A stretch of 33,368 nucleotides of DNA from an uncultured Pelagibacteraceae bacterium (GTDB lineage: Bacteria; Pseudomonadota; Alphaproteobacteria; Pelagibacterales; Pelagibacteraceae): assembly GCA_902635975.1 (NCBI GenBank), contig CACPQC010000009.1, forward strand, positions 1 through 33,368. The letters are read 5' to 3'. The notes below the pieces were generated by a model. It had not been told where the DNA came from. It searched no databases and saw only the letters and a program-made list of their open reading frames with translations. The translations under genes and the position numbers were made by a program. Below, piece after piece: positions 14,946 through 24,397 of the stretch (the stretch's first letter is position 1; each line of letters opens with the position of its first letter).

Positions 14946-15059
14946 ATGGAAATCGTAATTAATTCGCCAGGTTTATATTTACATATTCATGACGCAATGG
15001 TTTTTATTCAGTACTGCATTGATGGAGTCATAAATATTGCTTCACAATTCAAAATCTAA
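14946..15059 (+). CDS. Possible 37-aa ORF just upstream of pilD
   Basis: ATG 14946 opens 37 codons (MEIVINSPGLYLHIHDAMVF...) that end 3 bp before the GTG start of pilD. It has no clear ribosome binding site and no recognised domain. Its close spacing would fit a leader peptide coupled to pilD, but in A+T-rich spacer DNA a 37-codon ORF is weak evidence. Confidence 0.25.
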   Translation: MEIVINSPGLYLHIHDAMVFIQYCIDGVINIASQFKI

Positions 15060-15062
15060 TTA

Positions 15063-15833
15063 GTGATTTTTGTTTTTTTTTTTATTTTAGGAAGTATTTG
15101 GGGAAGCTTCTGCAATGTATGTATATTTAGATTACCAGAAGACAAAGGTGTCGTTATAGATCGTTCCTTTTGTCCAAAATGTAAAAAAATTATAAAGTGG
15201 TATGACAACATTCCTTTAATTTCATTTTTATTTTTAAAAAGAAAATGTAGAAATTGCGATTATATAATTAATATTCAATATTTTATTGTTGAGTTATTAA
15301 CTGCAATAAGCTTTTGTTTGATCTACTACATCTATGGATTAAGTGTCACTACGTTATTGTTTATAGTTTTAAGTATATTCTTTGTAATAATTTTTTTTAT
15401 TGATCTAAAACATTTTATCATACCAAATGAATTAACTTTTCCTTTAATGTTTATTGGTTTTGTAAAATCATTTTATCCTAATTTGGATACAGTAATCTTT
15501 CCAAATTTTATAAACTCATTAATTGGTGGCGCTCTTGGTTATATAATTATATGGACAATCATTTTTCTCTACAAAAAAATTAAAAATAAAGAAGGTATGG
15601 GTTTAGGTGATGCTAAACTTTTATCAGCAATCGGTTTTTGGTTTGGATGGGTAAGTGTACCGTTAATAATTTTTTTTTCTTCCTTAATAGCTTTAGCATA
15701 TGTATCTCCTACATTGATCAACAGAACTAAAAATTTATCAACACAGATTCCTTTTGGTCCTTATCTTATTATAGGAACAATAATCTTTATAATTTTTGGA
15801 AATCAAATAAAATTATTATTATTTAATTACTAA
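15063..15833 (+). CDS. pilD: Type IV prepilin peptidase / N-methyltransferase PilD
   Basis: A 256-aa multipass membrane enzyme of the A24 family. It starts at GTG 15063, since no ATG precedes the conserved N-terminus. The methylase domain has GSIWGSFCNVCIFRLP and the zinc-type cysteine pairs CPKC (37, 40) and CRNC (62, 65). The two catalytic aspartates of the peptidase are in FFIDLKHFIIPNE (about D114) and GMGLGDAKLL (about D183). About seven hydrophobic segments follow the family pattern. It cleaves the leaders of the prepilins found here and methylates the new N-terminal residue. It is divergent from the GAF-phosphatase gene and convergent with pilY1, overlapping it by 4 bp at the stops. 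Confidence 0.95.
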   Translation: MIFVFFFILGSIWGSFCNVCIFRLPEDKGVVIDRSFCPKCKKIIKWYDNIPLISFLFLKRKCRNCDYIINIQYFIVELLTAISFCLIYYIYGLSVTTLLFIVLSIFFVIIFFIDLKHFIIPNELTFPLMFIGFVKSFYPNLDTVIFPNFINSLIGGALGYIIIWTIIFLYKKIKNKEGMGLGDAKLLSAIGFWFGWVSVPLIIFFSSLIALAYVSPTLINRTKNLSTQIPFGPYLIIGTIIFIIFGNQIKLLLFNY

Positions 15834-18800
15834 TAGTTCTCTCTCCAAGAATCCCTGAATGATCTAAATTGTTTGTCGCTAGCCAATATTTGAACTAAAG
15901 TATCTTCTGTTGCATCTGGACCTGCAAGGTTTGCAAACATTCTTCCTCCAAAGACAACTAGTTTTGATAAAATACCAGCTCCCACTTCATAACAAGTTCC
16001 CTCCGTTACAGAGCTATCAATGTGAAGTGTATCTAATGAACCACATTCATCATCATAAGCACAAACATATGCAGTTCCAAGCTTACATGCGTTTCTATTT
16101 GGTTCATAGATCGGAAAATAAACTTTTCCTCTGTAAACAGTAGGAGCTGCCGAAGTTTTTCTAAATTTATTAACTGTAGTTGACAAAGGATTTGTATCAG
16201 GAGTTCCTAAATGAACTCTCCATGAATTTGTGTTATTTGTTATTTCACAGATTGGGTAAGTATCACCTGTTGTATTTTTACATAAAGTGCTTTGATCTAT
16301 TGTAGGAGTTATAGTGTTTGTTCCTATAATAGTAGCAGCATCAAAAACAAAGTTTGCGTTTCCACTTAGTAATGGTGGTGAAGATTTTGAAACAAAGTTT
16401 GGAAAATCACGGTCTCTAATACCATAAACAATGTTATCCATTTCGCTTTTACCATCCTCACCTACTGTTTCTGATATTCTATTGAAATTACCAGTTCCAC
16501 CAAATAGCCATAGGTTTCCTGAATCTCCTCCAATTCCAGCATCCAACTCAAAAAAACTATACCTTTTATTTTTAAAATTAGCTCCAAGTGTCATTATAGT
16601 TTGTTGTTCGTATAAAGTGCCCTCAGAAGTCAAATTTATTTTTGTAATTTTGCCCTCTAGGTCGTTAACATAAACTAGCGCACCTCGCCAATTAGCATTA
16701 GCTGCGTTCTTTGCTGTAATTACAACTGGTGTTGAGGGTACTGAGTTAGTAATTGGGCTTGCATTAGCAAATGTACCAGAGATACCCATTTTATAACCAT
16801 TTTCATCAGTATCTAATATCCTTAAAAAACCATTATTTTCAGTTTCTGAATATCCATACAAGCTTCCAGCTCTGTGATCTAATTCAACATTATCTGGGTC
16901 TACCTCTGCTCCTCCCTCTAAATCAACAATAAAGACACCTGAGCCTACACATTTAGTTCCTGAGCCCATTCCTCCACCCATAACTGCAACGTATCGATCG
17001 GTTAAAATATTACTATCTCCAGTTTTGTTCGGGATTCTAAAAATTCTTGGAGTAGACCATGTTTCACCTAATCCACTGTAATCGTAGGCTTTAGTGGCCA
17101 TGGCTTGACCCTCGCACGTTGTTTCTATTTTTATTTTATTTGAAGCAGTATCAGTTAATCCTTGATTAATAGTAACAGTTTTACCAAAATCAACTGTCAA
17201 AGTTGATCCTGAATATGTTGCTGTCACCCCAGTCATCGGTGTCCAATCATCGCTTATTAATTCCGAAATTGATAAAACTCCATCTTTAAGATTACCACTG
17301 CTATCTATAGCACTTGCTGGTAAATCTATATCAAAAGTAAATTCTTCACCGTTAAAACAGGTGGTTGCTCCATCGTCATAAGCTACATTTATAAATTTAT
17401 TAGGAGTAAAATCGCTATTAGATTTGCACTCTGCTTTTGCGTCTCGATTAGTGAAATAATCTACATCGTCATTTGGATCGTCAGGTGTGCCACCATCATC
17501 TGCAGGTCCTAGAGCTTTATCCGCAGTTTCAGCTAAAGAATAGATATCAGCCGCATGTTTGGCTTCTTTTGATTCTATCAATGTAGTTGTGGCTCTCTCA
17601 TATGGTAATCTAATTATTTTACCCTTATGGTCTATTCTTATAACTTCTTTATTATAAGAGTCGTTGAATATAGAGAACATATGTAGTGGCCCTGTTCCTG
17701 TTGTAGTTGTTCCTGTTGTAGTATCAGTAGTCCCAGCAGTAAGTGTTGGGTTAGTCACATCTAATACAGAGAACCCAGCGCCTCCACGACCGTAAGGCAC
17801 AAACAATAATGTTCGCCATGATTTTTGGGTCTGATATTTCGATCCATCTGCTTCAAGTCCAAAAATAAATGCATCATGTGCAACAGGTGATCCATCAACA
17901 CCAAATATTGCATTCGATCCTCCTGCTTTTTTACTCAATAAAAATTGTCCATCATAATTTGCGTTAATTAATAGTGGTAATTGAGCTGCGATCATTGGCG
18001 GTACAAATGCCCACTCTTCAGATCCGTTAGAAGCATTAATCGCATGTAGCATTCCACCATTTGAACCCGCATAAATAATTTGTGCTCTATTTTTATTATT
18101 TAATTTAAAATTTTGATAACCTTTACTTGCTCTCCAGTAAGCTTCTTCGTTGTTACCTTTAAAGTTTGTACTAGCGTTAGGTGGACCCACTTCAATTAGC
18201 TGTGAATGATAAATATCTGCCAGAATTGACTCTCGATCCTCAGTAATGTTACATTCGCCACTACCATCTGATCCGTTGTAATCAAAATAATCAACTCCCC
18301 TTACAAAATTAATTAGACCCTTAACGTCATCATCAATGCCATCCTCTACTCCTGGTGTATTTTTAATTCCACACGTTGATCCAGTATTATGATAATCTCT
18401 TACAACGTTACCTGTTGATTCAAATAATTCCTGTATTGGTAAAGCATTGTTCTCGTTCCAATTATTCCAGTTCCCAAGATAATTTGCGTCAGGGTAAATA
18501 TCGGTATCGATTGCTGTCCAAATATTTCTACCAGTTGATTTTTGAGCTTTAATTGAACGAGCAGCATCCCAGTTGCCAAATGGATTTGAGGGCGAGGTGT
18601 CATGTTTAACTTCGCCATCTACAATTGATTTTCTCAGTAAGTGTCCAGTCCATTCTCCATTAGCTTCATAAGTAAACTGAGCTTGATAAACAGATCCTCC
18701 TTCTTCAAGAGTTGCTGTAATTGATGGAGCTGAGAAAGATAATCTCTCAGCAATAATCTGTCTAATTTTTGATCCAATCTCTGTTTTTAAATCTTCAGGA

Positions 18801-20755
18801 GTATCAGCTCCAATAGCTCTTTCGCATCCTGTTTTATCTGAAAGTGGCTCAAAAGTGTATGGATCTGTAACATCCCAATAATTTCCAGGGCTCTTACAAG
18901 AGCCAGCTCTTGCTAACCTATCAAATATTGGCTTAGCAGATGTATTATAAGAACCACCATATCCAACCATAAGAGTTGTTACTTTATGCTCATCTTTTAA
19001 CCTTGCTAAAGTTCTGTAAGCTTCCCACCAATTTCTGATATAACCATCACTAATTACAATCACATAATTCAACTGACATGGTAAATTTGGATCTATGATA
19101 GGTGTGTCTCCTCTTAAATTTCCAAAATAATTATAAGCTATTTCCGCAAAAGAATTTCCATCTGTCCCCCATGCCATGCCAATGTTTGGTAAAACTTCGA
19201 GAATTTTATCAGCACCTTTTGGGCTTACTCCAACATTTAAACACCAATCATTTAAACAAGGATTCGATTTTCCATCTGGGTGAACTGGATCTCCATCCCA
19301 TCCACCTTCATTATACCAGCAAGCATTATGATAATGACAGTATTTTTCACCTCCTCCTCTTGCTGTTGACCACCAGGCCTTACCACCACGCCAATCTGTT
19401 GTTCCAGAGTTCCAATGCCCAAAACCAAAATTTGCTCCCGCTGTTAATGCGCTATCAGTTACGATAGCCTCAATCGCATCTTTTGCACCTTCAAATTTTG
19501 ATACTTTTGCTCCACCGTATCTTGCTCTCCATGCTGTATCTTTATCAGCATCGGTTAATTTATTTACATCAAATTTGTGAATGAATGAATTTCTATCACC
19601 CACTAAAACTCTTGAAGAGCTTGTAAAAATATTATTAGCAAAAGTAGAGCTCGATGCTTTTCCAGGCATATTAAACTCGACATTTGCAGCAGAAACTGTT
19701 CCTGGGTCTTGATTATCAAAGACAGAACCTGTTCCGTTTTTACCAATAGTTATATCTAAACTTGCTGTAAAATTTGTATGATTAACTGAAATTCTTTGAA
19801 GAACATGTGAGTTCTTACTTGTGGTATAGATCTTATTATTTACATCCCGAGAATATTTGATTGAATAAATATCTTTTATATCATCTGTATAAGAGTTTTG
19901 TACACTAGGGCTCTGTACTCTATTACGTCCAGTATTTATATAATAATCCCAATTACCATCGGTTGGACAATAAAGATTATTACCATCTTTTGATAACTCA
20001 AAACCGAATAGACTCTGACCTCTTGCTAAATAAATATAATCTCCGTTATTACTTATAGTCATAGACATAGCTTTGTTGCCCGCTAATGAGCTACCAAAAT
20101 ATTGTCCGTTATTTATAGAACATCTTTTTTGTGCACCAGTTGTTAAATTTTTGACATATAGTTTACCTTTTTTTCCACCCCCTTCATGAGTTCTACCTCC
20201 TACAAAAAGAATTTCTTCATTATCTATCTCTCTTATCTCTAACAGAGCTGGCATGGCAATTTTAGTTTTGTTAAATCCAATTACCTCAACACATACACCT
20301 GAGCTGTTAATTGCAACTATCTGTCCTCCACCTTGTGTTGAAAGACCGTAAACTACATCATTTGAGGTTACATCTCCTGCCCAACTTTTATTAACTTTAG
20401 AATTTGTACCGCAATCTGGGTCATTATTACTTCCTCTAAAATTTATTGCATTTTTTGCAAATGATACATCTCTAGCGCCATCTGCACTTAAAATTTTTGA
20501 AAAACCTCTACCGTTTTCAGCAAAAATGATATTGCCATCACTTAACTCTACCGCCCAGTCAATACCGTAAGTACCCATACCACCCGATACTATATTTCTC
20601 ATACTAACCGAACTATCTAATAGTATTAAAATATTAGCGGGAACATCTCCCTCTCCTGAACCAGGAGGGATTGGTTTGGTAAATGATTTTGGAATTATTA
20701 TTAAAAATAATATTAAGTTTAAGATGAGAGTTTTTATCAAAGTTTTAGTTTTCAT
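15830..20755 (-). CDS. pilY1: PilY1-like pilus tip adhesin with vWA domain
   Basis: A 1641-aa secreted protein, longer than typical PilY1 (about 1000-1200 aa). After a signal peptide (about 1-26) comes the first strand of a von Willebrand A domain with MIDAS motif DSSVS (47-51). About 350 residues of propeller-like sequence follow (WAVELSDGNIIFAENG, MTISNNGDYIYLARG, SRVLVGDRNSFIHKFDV). The vWA fold then resumes at FEGAKDAIEAIVTDSALTAG (about 421) with ANFGFGHW, and YVIVISDGY near 564-572. The C-terminal PilY1 beta-propeller begins around 845 (IIYAGSNGGMLHAINASNG, EWAFVPP). It ends the fimT-pilV-pilW-pilX operon, overlapping the upstream gene by 4 bp. PilY1 proteins sit at the pilus tip, promote assembly and bind surfaces. 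The family call is firm. Confidence 0.92.
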   Translation of the reverse strand: MKTKTLIKTLILNLILFLIIIPKSFTKPIPPGSGEGDVPANILILLDSSVSMRNIVSGGMGTYGIDWAVELSDGNIIFAENGRGFSKILSADGARDVSFAKNAINFRGSNNDPDCGTNSKVNKSWAGDVTSNDVVYGLSTQGGGQIVAINSSGVCVEVIGFNKTKIAMPALLEIREIDNEEILFVGGRTHEGGGKKGKLYVKNLTTGAQKRCSINNGQYFGSSLAGNKAMSMTISNNGDYIYLARGQSLFGFELSKDGNNLYCPTDGNWDYYINTGRNRVQSPSVQNSYTDDIKDIYSIKYSRDVNNKIYTTSKNSHVLQRISVNHTNFTASLDITIGKNGTGSVFDNQDPGTVSAANVEFNMPGKASSSTFANNIFTSSSRVLVGDRNSFIHKFDVNKLTDADKDTAWRARYGGAKVSKFEGAKDAIEAIVTDSALTAGANFGFGHWNSGTTDWRGGKAWWSTARGGGEKYCHYHNACWYNEGGWDGDPVHPDGKSNPCLNDWCLNVGVSPKGADKILEVLPNIGMAWGTDGNSFAEIAYNYFGNLRGDTPIIDPNLPCQLNYVIVISDGYIRNWWEAYRTLARLKDEHKVTTLMVGYGGSYNTSAKPIFDRLARAGSCKSPGNYWDVTDPYTFEPLSDKTGCERAIGADTPEDLKTEIGSKIRQIIAERLSFSAPSITATLEEGGSVYQAQFTYEANGEWTGHLLRKSIVDGEVKHDTSPSNPFGNWDAARSIKAQKSTGRNIWTAIDTDIYPDANYLGNWNNWNENNALPIQELFESTGNVVRDYHNTGSTCGIKNTPGVEDGIDDDVKGLINFVRGVDYFDYNGSDGSGECNITEDRESILADIYHSQLIEVGPPNASTNFKGNNEEAYWRASKGYQNFKLNNKNRAQIIYAGSNGGMLHAINASNGSEEWAFVPPMIAAQLPLLINANYDGQFLLSKKAGGSNAIFGVDGSPVAHDAFIFGLEADGSKYQTQKSWRTLLFVPYGRGGAGFSVLDVTNPTLTAGTTDTTTGTTTTGTGPLHMFSIFNDSYNKEVIRIDHKGKIIRLPYERATTTLIESKEAKHAADIYSLAETADKALGPADDGGTPDDPNDDVDYFTNRDAKAECKSNSDFTPNKFINVAYDDGATTCFNGEEFTFDIDLPASAIDSSGNLKDGVLSISELISDDWTPMTGVTATYSGSTLTVDFGKTVTINQGLTDTASNKIKIETTCEGQAMATKAYDYSGLGETWSTPRIFRIPNKTGDSNILTDRYVAVMGGGMGSGTKCVGSGVFIVDLEGGAEVDPDNVELDHRAGSLYGYSETENNGFLRILDTDENGYKMGISGTFANASPITNSVPSTPVVITAKNAANANWRGALVYVNDLEGKITKINLTSEGTLYEQQTIMTLGANFKNKRYSFFELDAGIGGDSGNLWLFGGTGNFNRISETVGEDGKSEMDNIVYGIRDRDFPNFVSKSSPPLLSGNANFVFDAATIIGTNTITPTIDQSTLCKNTTGDTYPICEITNNTNSWRVHLGTPDTNPLSTTVNKFRKTSAAPTVYRGKVYFPIYEPNRNACKLGTAYVCAYDDECGSLDTLHIDSSVTEGTCYEVGAGILSKLVVFGGRMFANLAGPDATEDTLVQILASDKQFRSFRDSWRENY

Positions 20756-21321
20756 TCGCTACCGTCTTCCATTAATACTTCAAAATATTGTGGTGAGGTG
20801 ACAGCTACACCCTCTATAATTTCACCACTATTAGATTTAATTTTATAATAATAAATTTGCTTACCCGCAATGTCCCAAAATTTATATCCGCCCCATTGAT
20901 TGCTTTCGGTATCTATTTGACCGAAATTTGTTTGAACATATTGATTTAATAAACCTTCTTTGCTCTGATCATTATTAGGACCATTTTGCACCTCTATCTC
21001 TACTGCTGCCACTCTATTATTTACCACGTAACCTTTTATAATTACTTCTCCAAAATCAATATCTGCACAAAACGCCTTCTTCTCTGTAACATGAACTGAT
21101 ACTGGCCCACCTATACCCTCTAATCCACTTGATTTAGATCTTGAAGTAGTACCGCCTGGTTGATTTGTTACATACGTGCTTTGATCATCTATGTTACCAA
21201 AAATATTCTCAATTGTGCTTTTGTCTGAACCTATTTCTATACTTAATAAATCACATGCCCATAAATTTTGAACTCTTAACAAAGAAAAAACCAACAAAAA
21301 TATAAAAAAAAATTTTTTCAT
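20752..21321 (-). CDS. Secreted protein of unknown function between pilX and pilY1
   Basis: A 189-aa protein with a signal peptide (MKKFFFIFLLVFSLL... cleaved near LWA|C). The mature chain starts with ACDLLSIEIGSDKSTIENIFG and repeats a similar pattern later (LLNQYVQTNFGQIDTESNQWGG), which suggests two related subdomains, each with an FG turn. Two cysteines (in ACDL and FCADI) may pair. There is no lipobox consensus and no prepilin site. It is sandwiched in the minor-pilin operon, 25 bp after pilX and overlapping pilY1 (ATGA). That suggests a periplasmic or tip-associated accessory protein for PilY1. I do not recognise the family. Confidence 0.75.
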   Translation of the reverse strand: MKKFFFIFLLVFSLLRVQNLWACDLLSIEIGSDKSTIENIFGNIDDQSTYVTNQPGGTTSRSKSSGLEGIGGPVSVHVTEKKAFCADIDFGEVIIKGYVVNNRVAAVEIEVQNGPNNDQSKEGLLNQYVQTNFGQIDTESNQWGGYKFWDIAGKQIYYYKIKSNSGEIIEGVAVTSPQYFEVLMEDGSE

Positions 21322-21346
21322 TTAATTCCGTATAATATCATTTTTT

Positions 21347-22021
21347 TTAACCTGGTAAAACCACTAAGCTTTCAAGTGGTATTATAACCCTATCATCATC
21401 ATAAATGCCACATGAATAAATTCTATAAGCAGTACCAGAGCTAATTACATCTACAGATCCTTGTGCAACACTTGATCCCGCTTCCTGAAATTCAGCCTTA
21501 CCTACATTAACCATAAAATATTCATAGGTATAATTATTTAGCAATCGTTCTTCTATATCTTTAAATTTTTCCTCTTTACCACTGGCGGATGCATAAACTT
21601 GATCAACAATAGGCTTTACAATTCTATAAAAGCTGCCACCTGTATGATGCGCAACTACATCTTCTAAGTTTATTATGTTTTTAAAGCTTCTATAACAAAC
21701 AGATGATGTATCTACCTTGACAGTATTTGAAGGAGGTATATTTTTAGTACTAGTATCAGTTATTGAACTTTCTAAGCCATCATCAATCGCTCTTCTTGGT
21801 AACCCTAAAAAAGTATTAACCAAAAACTTTTCAGCTTCCAACAATCCAGTCTCCGCAACATAAAATGCTTGTTGACTTAAATCATCATTATTATTGTCTC
21901 TATGATCACTGGATGAGAGTACAATTAAGGTTCCACCCATTAATGACATTGCTATCAATAAAACTAAAGATAAGATCAATGTAAATCCTTGAATATTTTT
22001 ATTTTTATTTTTATTCATCAT
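21347..22021 (-). CDS. pilX: Minor pilin PilX-like
   Basis: A 224-aa prepilin-like protein. The leader MMNKNKNKNIQG precedes FTLILSLVLLIAMSLMGGTLIV, so the site is G|F, but position +5 is Leu instead of Glu. Loss of Glu5 is a known property of the tip-capping pseudopilin GspK. The next segment, DDLSQQAFYVAETGLLEAEKFL, is typical of PilX N-terminal domains. The start overlaps the end of pilW (ATGA). It is probably part of the tip-initiation complex with PilV, PilW and PilY1. Confidence 0.88.
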   Translation of the reverse strand: MMNKNKNKNIQGFTLILSLVLLIAMSLMGGTLIVLSSSDHRDNNNDDLSQQAFYVAETGLLEAEKFLVNTFLGLPRRAIDDGLESSITDTSTKNIPPSNTVKVDTSSVCYRSFKNIINLEDVVAHHTGGSFYRIVKPIVDQVYASASGKEEKFKDIEERLLNNYTYEYFMVNVGKAEFQEAGSSVAQGSVDVISSGTAYRIYSCGIYDDDRVIIPLESLVVLPG

Positions 22022-22962
22022 CCTCCGATATTCCTAGTATGAACACTTACAACAACATTATCTCTAAGATATTTGTCATCAAGTCCGACCCCGGTGTATC
22101 TATCTCTATTTAATGTTTTTAAAAATTTTTTTTGTTTAGGTTTGTTTTTAAAAAATTCTTTATTTGATCTAAATGTAAGCGACATATCAACTTGTCTAAT
22201 TTTATATAAACCTGCTCTATTATCATTATCTGGTAAAGGATAATCACCATCTTTCCATAAATGATGACCATTTTCATCAAATAATAAAAATTCCATATCA
22301 ACTAAATGTGATCTTACTTCTTGATTAGTATAGCACTCTTCGCAGCTGCTGGTCCAATTGCCCATTGGGGTCGTATCATTTTCTATCCAGCTTTCTTTAG
22401 TTTTATAAACGCCGTAATAATCGTTATCAGGATCTCCATCCTCACTTTTGATTGGCAATGCAAAATAAGTAATTTTATATCTTTTATATTGCTGAATTGG
22501 ATCATTTTTATCAAAATCACCATAGACAATGTGTATTAAATCACAGCAAGTATCTGTTGATCGATTTTTTGGAATTATTGGTGGTTCTGTACCTGGTGGT
22601 AATGTATCTGCAGCAGAATATCCCAAGATATCTCTTAGAACTATAATTGGGTCATGACTATCTATAATTCCTCTGTTGCTTTCTAACCCTGTCACATGTG
22701 TTAGGTTGTCTGCAAAAGGAATACCCTCATCATTTTTTCCATAATAATATTTGAAACCTGCTAATCTAATATCTTTCATCATCATTCCAACAATGTCTCT
22801 ACTCGAGCTACTTATCCTTGCTTTATCAGTTACTTGTTTATAACTGCTGTTTACAGCGGTGTAAGATGCAAACATTGCACCCATCATTAAGGCTGTAACA
22901 GCCACTCCCACTAGTAACTCAATGAGTGTAACTCCAGATATCTTATTCAATTTTCTATTCAT
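22018..22962 (-). CDS. pilW: Minor pilin PilW-like
   Basis: A 314-aa prepilin with a short basic leader MNRKLNKISG and site G|VTLIELLVGVAVTALMMG, with Glu+5 present. The long C-terminal domain includes KARISSSSRDIVGMMMKDIRLAGF, the usual PilW pattern after the helix, paired cysteines (CCD and CEEC), and a C-terminal VSVHTRNIG typical of GspJ/PilW. The start overlaps the pilV stop (TAATG). It is part of the initiation complex of minor pilins. Confidence 0.9.
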   Translation of the reverse strand: MNRKLNKISGVTLIELLVGVAVTALMMGAMFASYTAVNSSYKQVTDKARISSSSRDIVGMMMKDIRLAGFKYYYGKNDEGIPFADNLTHVTGLESNRGIIDSHDPIIVLRDILGYSAADTLPPGTEPPIIPKNRSTDTCCDLIHIVYGDFDKNDPIQQYKRYKITYFALPIKSEDGDPDNDYYGVYKTKESWIENDTTPMGNWTSSCEECYTNQEVRSHLVDMEFLLFDENGHHLWKDGDYPLPDNDNRAGLYKIRQVDMSLTFRSNKEFFKNKPKQKKFLKTLNRDRYTGVGLDDKYLRDNVVVSVHTRNIGG

Positions 22963-23648
22963 TATTCTTTAAAAATATAGTCAGCTTGAAAATATAGTGA
23001 TCGTCTCTTATTGCCTCCGTTAGTATTAATCTCGACTCTCCCTATGTAAATTTCATCAAAAACAGTAGATGGACTTCCAGGCATACAGCCATCACCAGTA
23101 CAAATTTTATAAACCCTTACACTTTTGGTATCCCCGTCTGTATCACCGCTTGGATCTTGTCTACATTTTAAATAACGATCTTCTCCTAAAATAACTTCCC
23201 ATCTGTTCTTTTTATTTTCTGGGGCACCTTCAGTTGTGCTATTTTTATAAATATCGGTCATAGCTGCTTTATCAAAAATTGGACCTCCTAAGCCACTGCA
23301 AGAGTCATATTCAAGTGGACTCTCTTTTATATACTCTGCAAACTTTCTAACATTTTCGGGGCAAGCTGATCCATCTAACGCCACTGTCTGACCATAATCA
23401 TTAATGGAACACTGTTTAGAGGCAGGATTAGTGTTTGCTGTTTGATCTCGGGATCCAATCATATCCTCTGCCACCATACTAGTAATATAATTAATTTTTG
23501 TTCTCTCAGCAGAGACATCAATTGAATTAACAGAGTAATTTACTAGTTGAAATACTGCAACAAAACCTATCGCAACAATTGCGGTTGATACTAAAGCCTC
23601 TACTAAACTTATACCTTTTTGTAATTTTTTTTTAGTAAAATTTGTCAT
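22962..23648 (-). CDS. pilV: Minor pilin PilV-like
   Basis: 228 aa using ATG 23648, whose ATGA overlaps the upstream stop. The ORF-track start 12 bp earlier lies inside the fimT-like gene. The leader MTNFTKKKLQKG precedes ISLVEALVSTAIVAIGFVAVF, the typical PilV/GspI start with Glu+5. The C-terminal domain has six cysteines and ends with a strand RRSLYFQADYIF. It should bridge PilW and PilX in the minor-pilin complex. Confidence 0.9.
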   Translation of the reverse strand: MTNFTKKKLQKGISLVEALVSTAIVAIGFVAVFQLVNYSVNSIDVSAERTKINYITSMVAEDMIGSRDQTANTNPASKQCSINDYGQTVALDGSACPENVRKFAEYIKESPLEYDSCSGLGGPIFDKAAMTDIYKNSTTEGAPENKKNRWEVILGEDRYLKCRQDPSGDTDGDTKSVRVYKICTGDGCMPGSPSTVFDEIYIGRVEINTNGGNKRRSLYFQADYIFKE

Positions 23649-24397
23649 TGTGCTACCCAATCATTAGCCCATTTGTATAAATTAATACTGCCAAATCTAC
23701 TCCAATTTACACGAAAAAAATTCACTTGCATAGGATCAGCTAGACCCTCCTTTTTACAATAGGTTCCTGGGCTTGTTTCAGTAGAATCTTCAGGTAATTT
23801 TTTTTGACAAATATAAAGGTTTTCAAAAAGTTTAAATCCAGCAGAACTAACCTCATAAAACTGGTCACTTACACTGTAGTATGTACCATCTTTCGAAAAG
23901 CATATACTACTACCAGCATCTGGTATTCGATTATTTTCATCACTACCATTGTTTGCTATGGCCATTAAAACTTTTGTCTCATCGATTCTAATTTGTTGAA
24001 CAGATAATTCATCACTAGTTGCGCCCTCATCATCCCAATTTATATCCATAGAACATCTTGTAGTAAACTCATGAAAATCTTTTTTTGTTGTACCATCCCA
24101 TTTATCTCTAACCAAGTCAGTAAATCTAGTTAACTTCAAGCCATTAGTTTCTAAAACTATTTCATTTCCATCTCTATAAATATCGACTTGTACAAAGCTA
24201 TATTGTCCTCTTTGGACTTGTGAAAAAATACTTCTCATCATGGAAGCAACTTTCGTAGCTTGGGATCTAACGTCTCTTTCCGCTTGCCATTTCAAAAATG
24301 GTTTAAAACCAATAGCTGACATTGCACCTATAATGGCGATGACGACAATTAATTCTAAAAGTGAAAATCCTTTAACTTTCTTTACCTGCATTTGCAT
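23645..24397 (-). CDS. fimT: Minor pilin FimT/FimU (GspH)-like
   Basis: About 250 aa starting at ATG 24397 (ATG 24391 is an equal alternative; a GGAAAG sequence precedes both). The leader MQMQVKKVKG is followed by FSLLELIVVIAIIGAMSAIGFKPFL with Glu+5. The mature region contains a GspH/FimT-type beta domain (MRSIFSQVQRGQYSFVQVDIYRDG) and several cysteines. The start lies within the 3' end of pilT, so the two genes overlap by about 26 bp. It is the first minor pilin of the operon, matching the fimU/fimT-pilV-pilW-pilX-pilY1 order known from gammaproteobacteria. Confidence 0.87.
   Translation of the reverse strand: MQMQVKKVKGFSLLELIVVIAIIGAMSAIGFKPFLKWQAERDVRSQATKVASMMRSIFSQVQRGQYSFVQVDIYRDGNEIVLETNGLKLTRFTDLVRDKWDGTTKKDFHEFTTRCSMDINWDDEGATSDELSVQQIRIDETKVLMAIANNGSDENNRIPDAGSSICFSKDGTYYSVSDQFYEVSSAGFKLFENLYICQKKLPEDSTETSPGTYCKKEGLADPMQVNFFRVNWSRFGSINLYKWANDWVAQ

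Noticed and set aside
14946-15059. The start of the 37-aa ORF (MEIVINSPGLYL) looks like the beginning of some Cas1 proteins.
   Set aside because: Only about a dozen residues resemble it, the ORF ends after 37 codons, and no cas genes or repeat-spacer array exist in the window.
18400-18618. Long shadow ORFs such as 18400-18618, 19102-19467 and 26027-26362
   Set aside because: They lie within strongly supported genes in other frames and show no domain pattern of their own.
19100-19112. RGD tripeptide (about residues 548-550) in the PilY1-like protein, as in integrin-binding PilY1
   Set aside because: A tripeptide occurs readily by chance in a 1641-aa protein, and a marine planktonic bacterium gives no host context.
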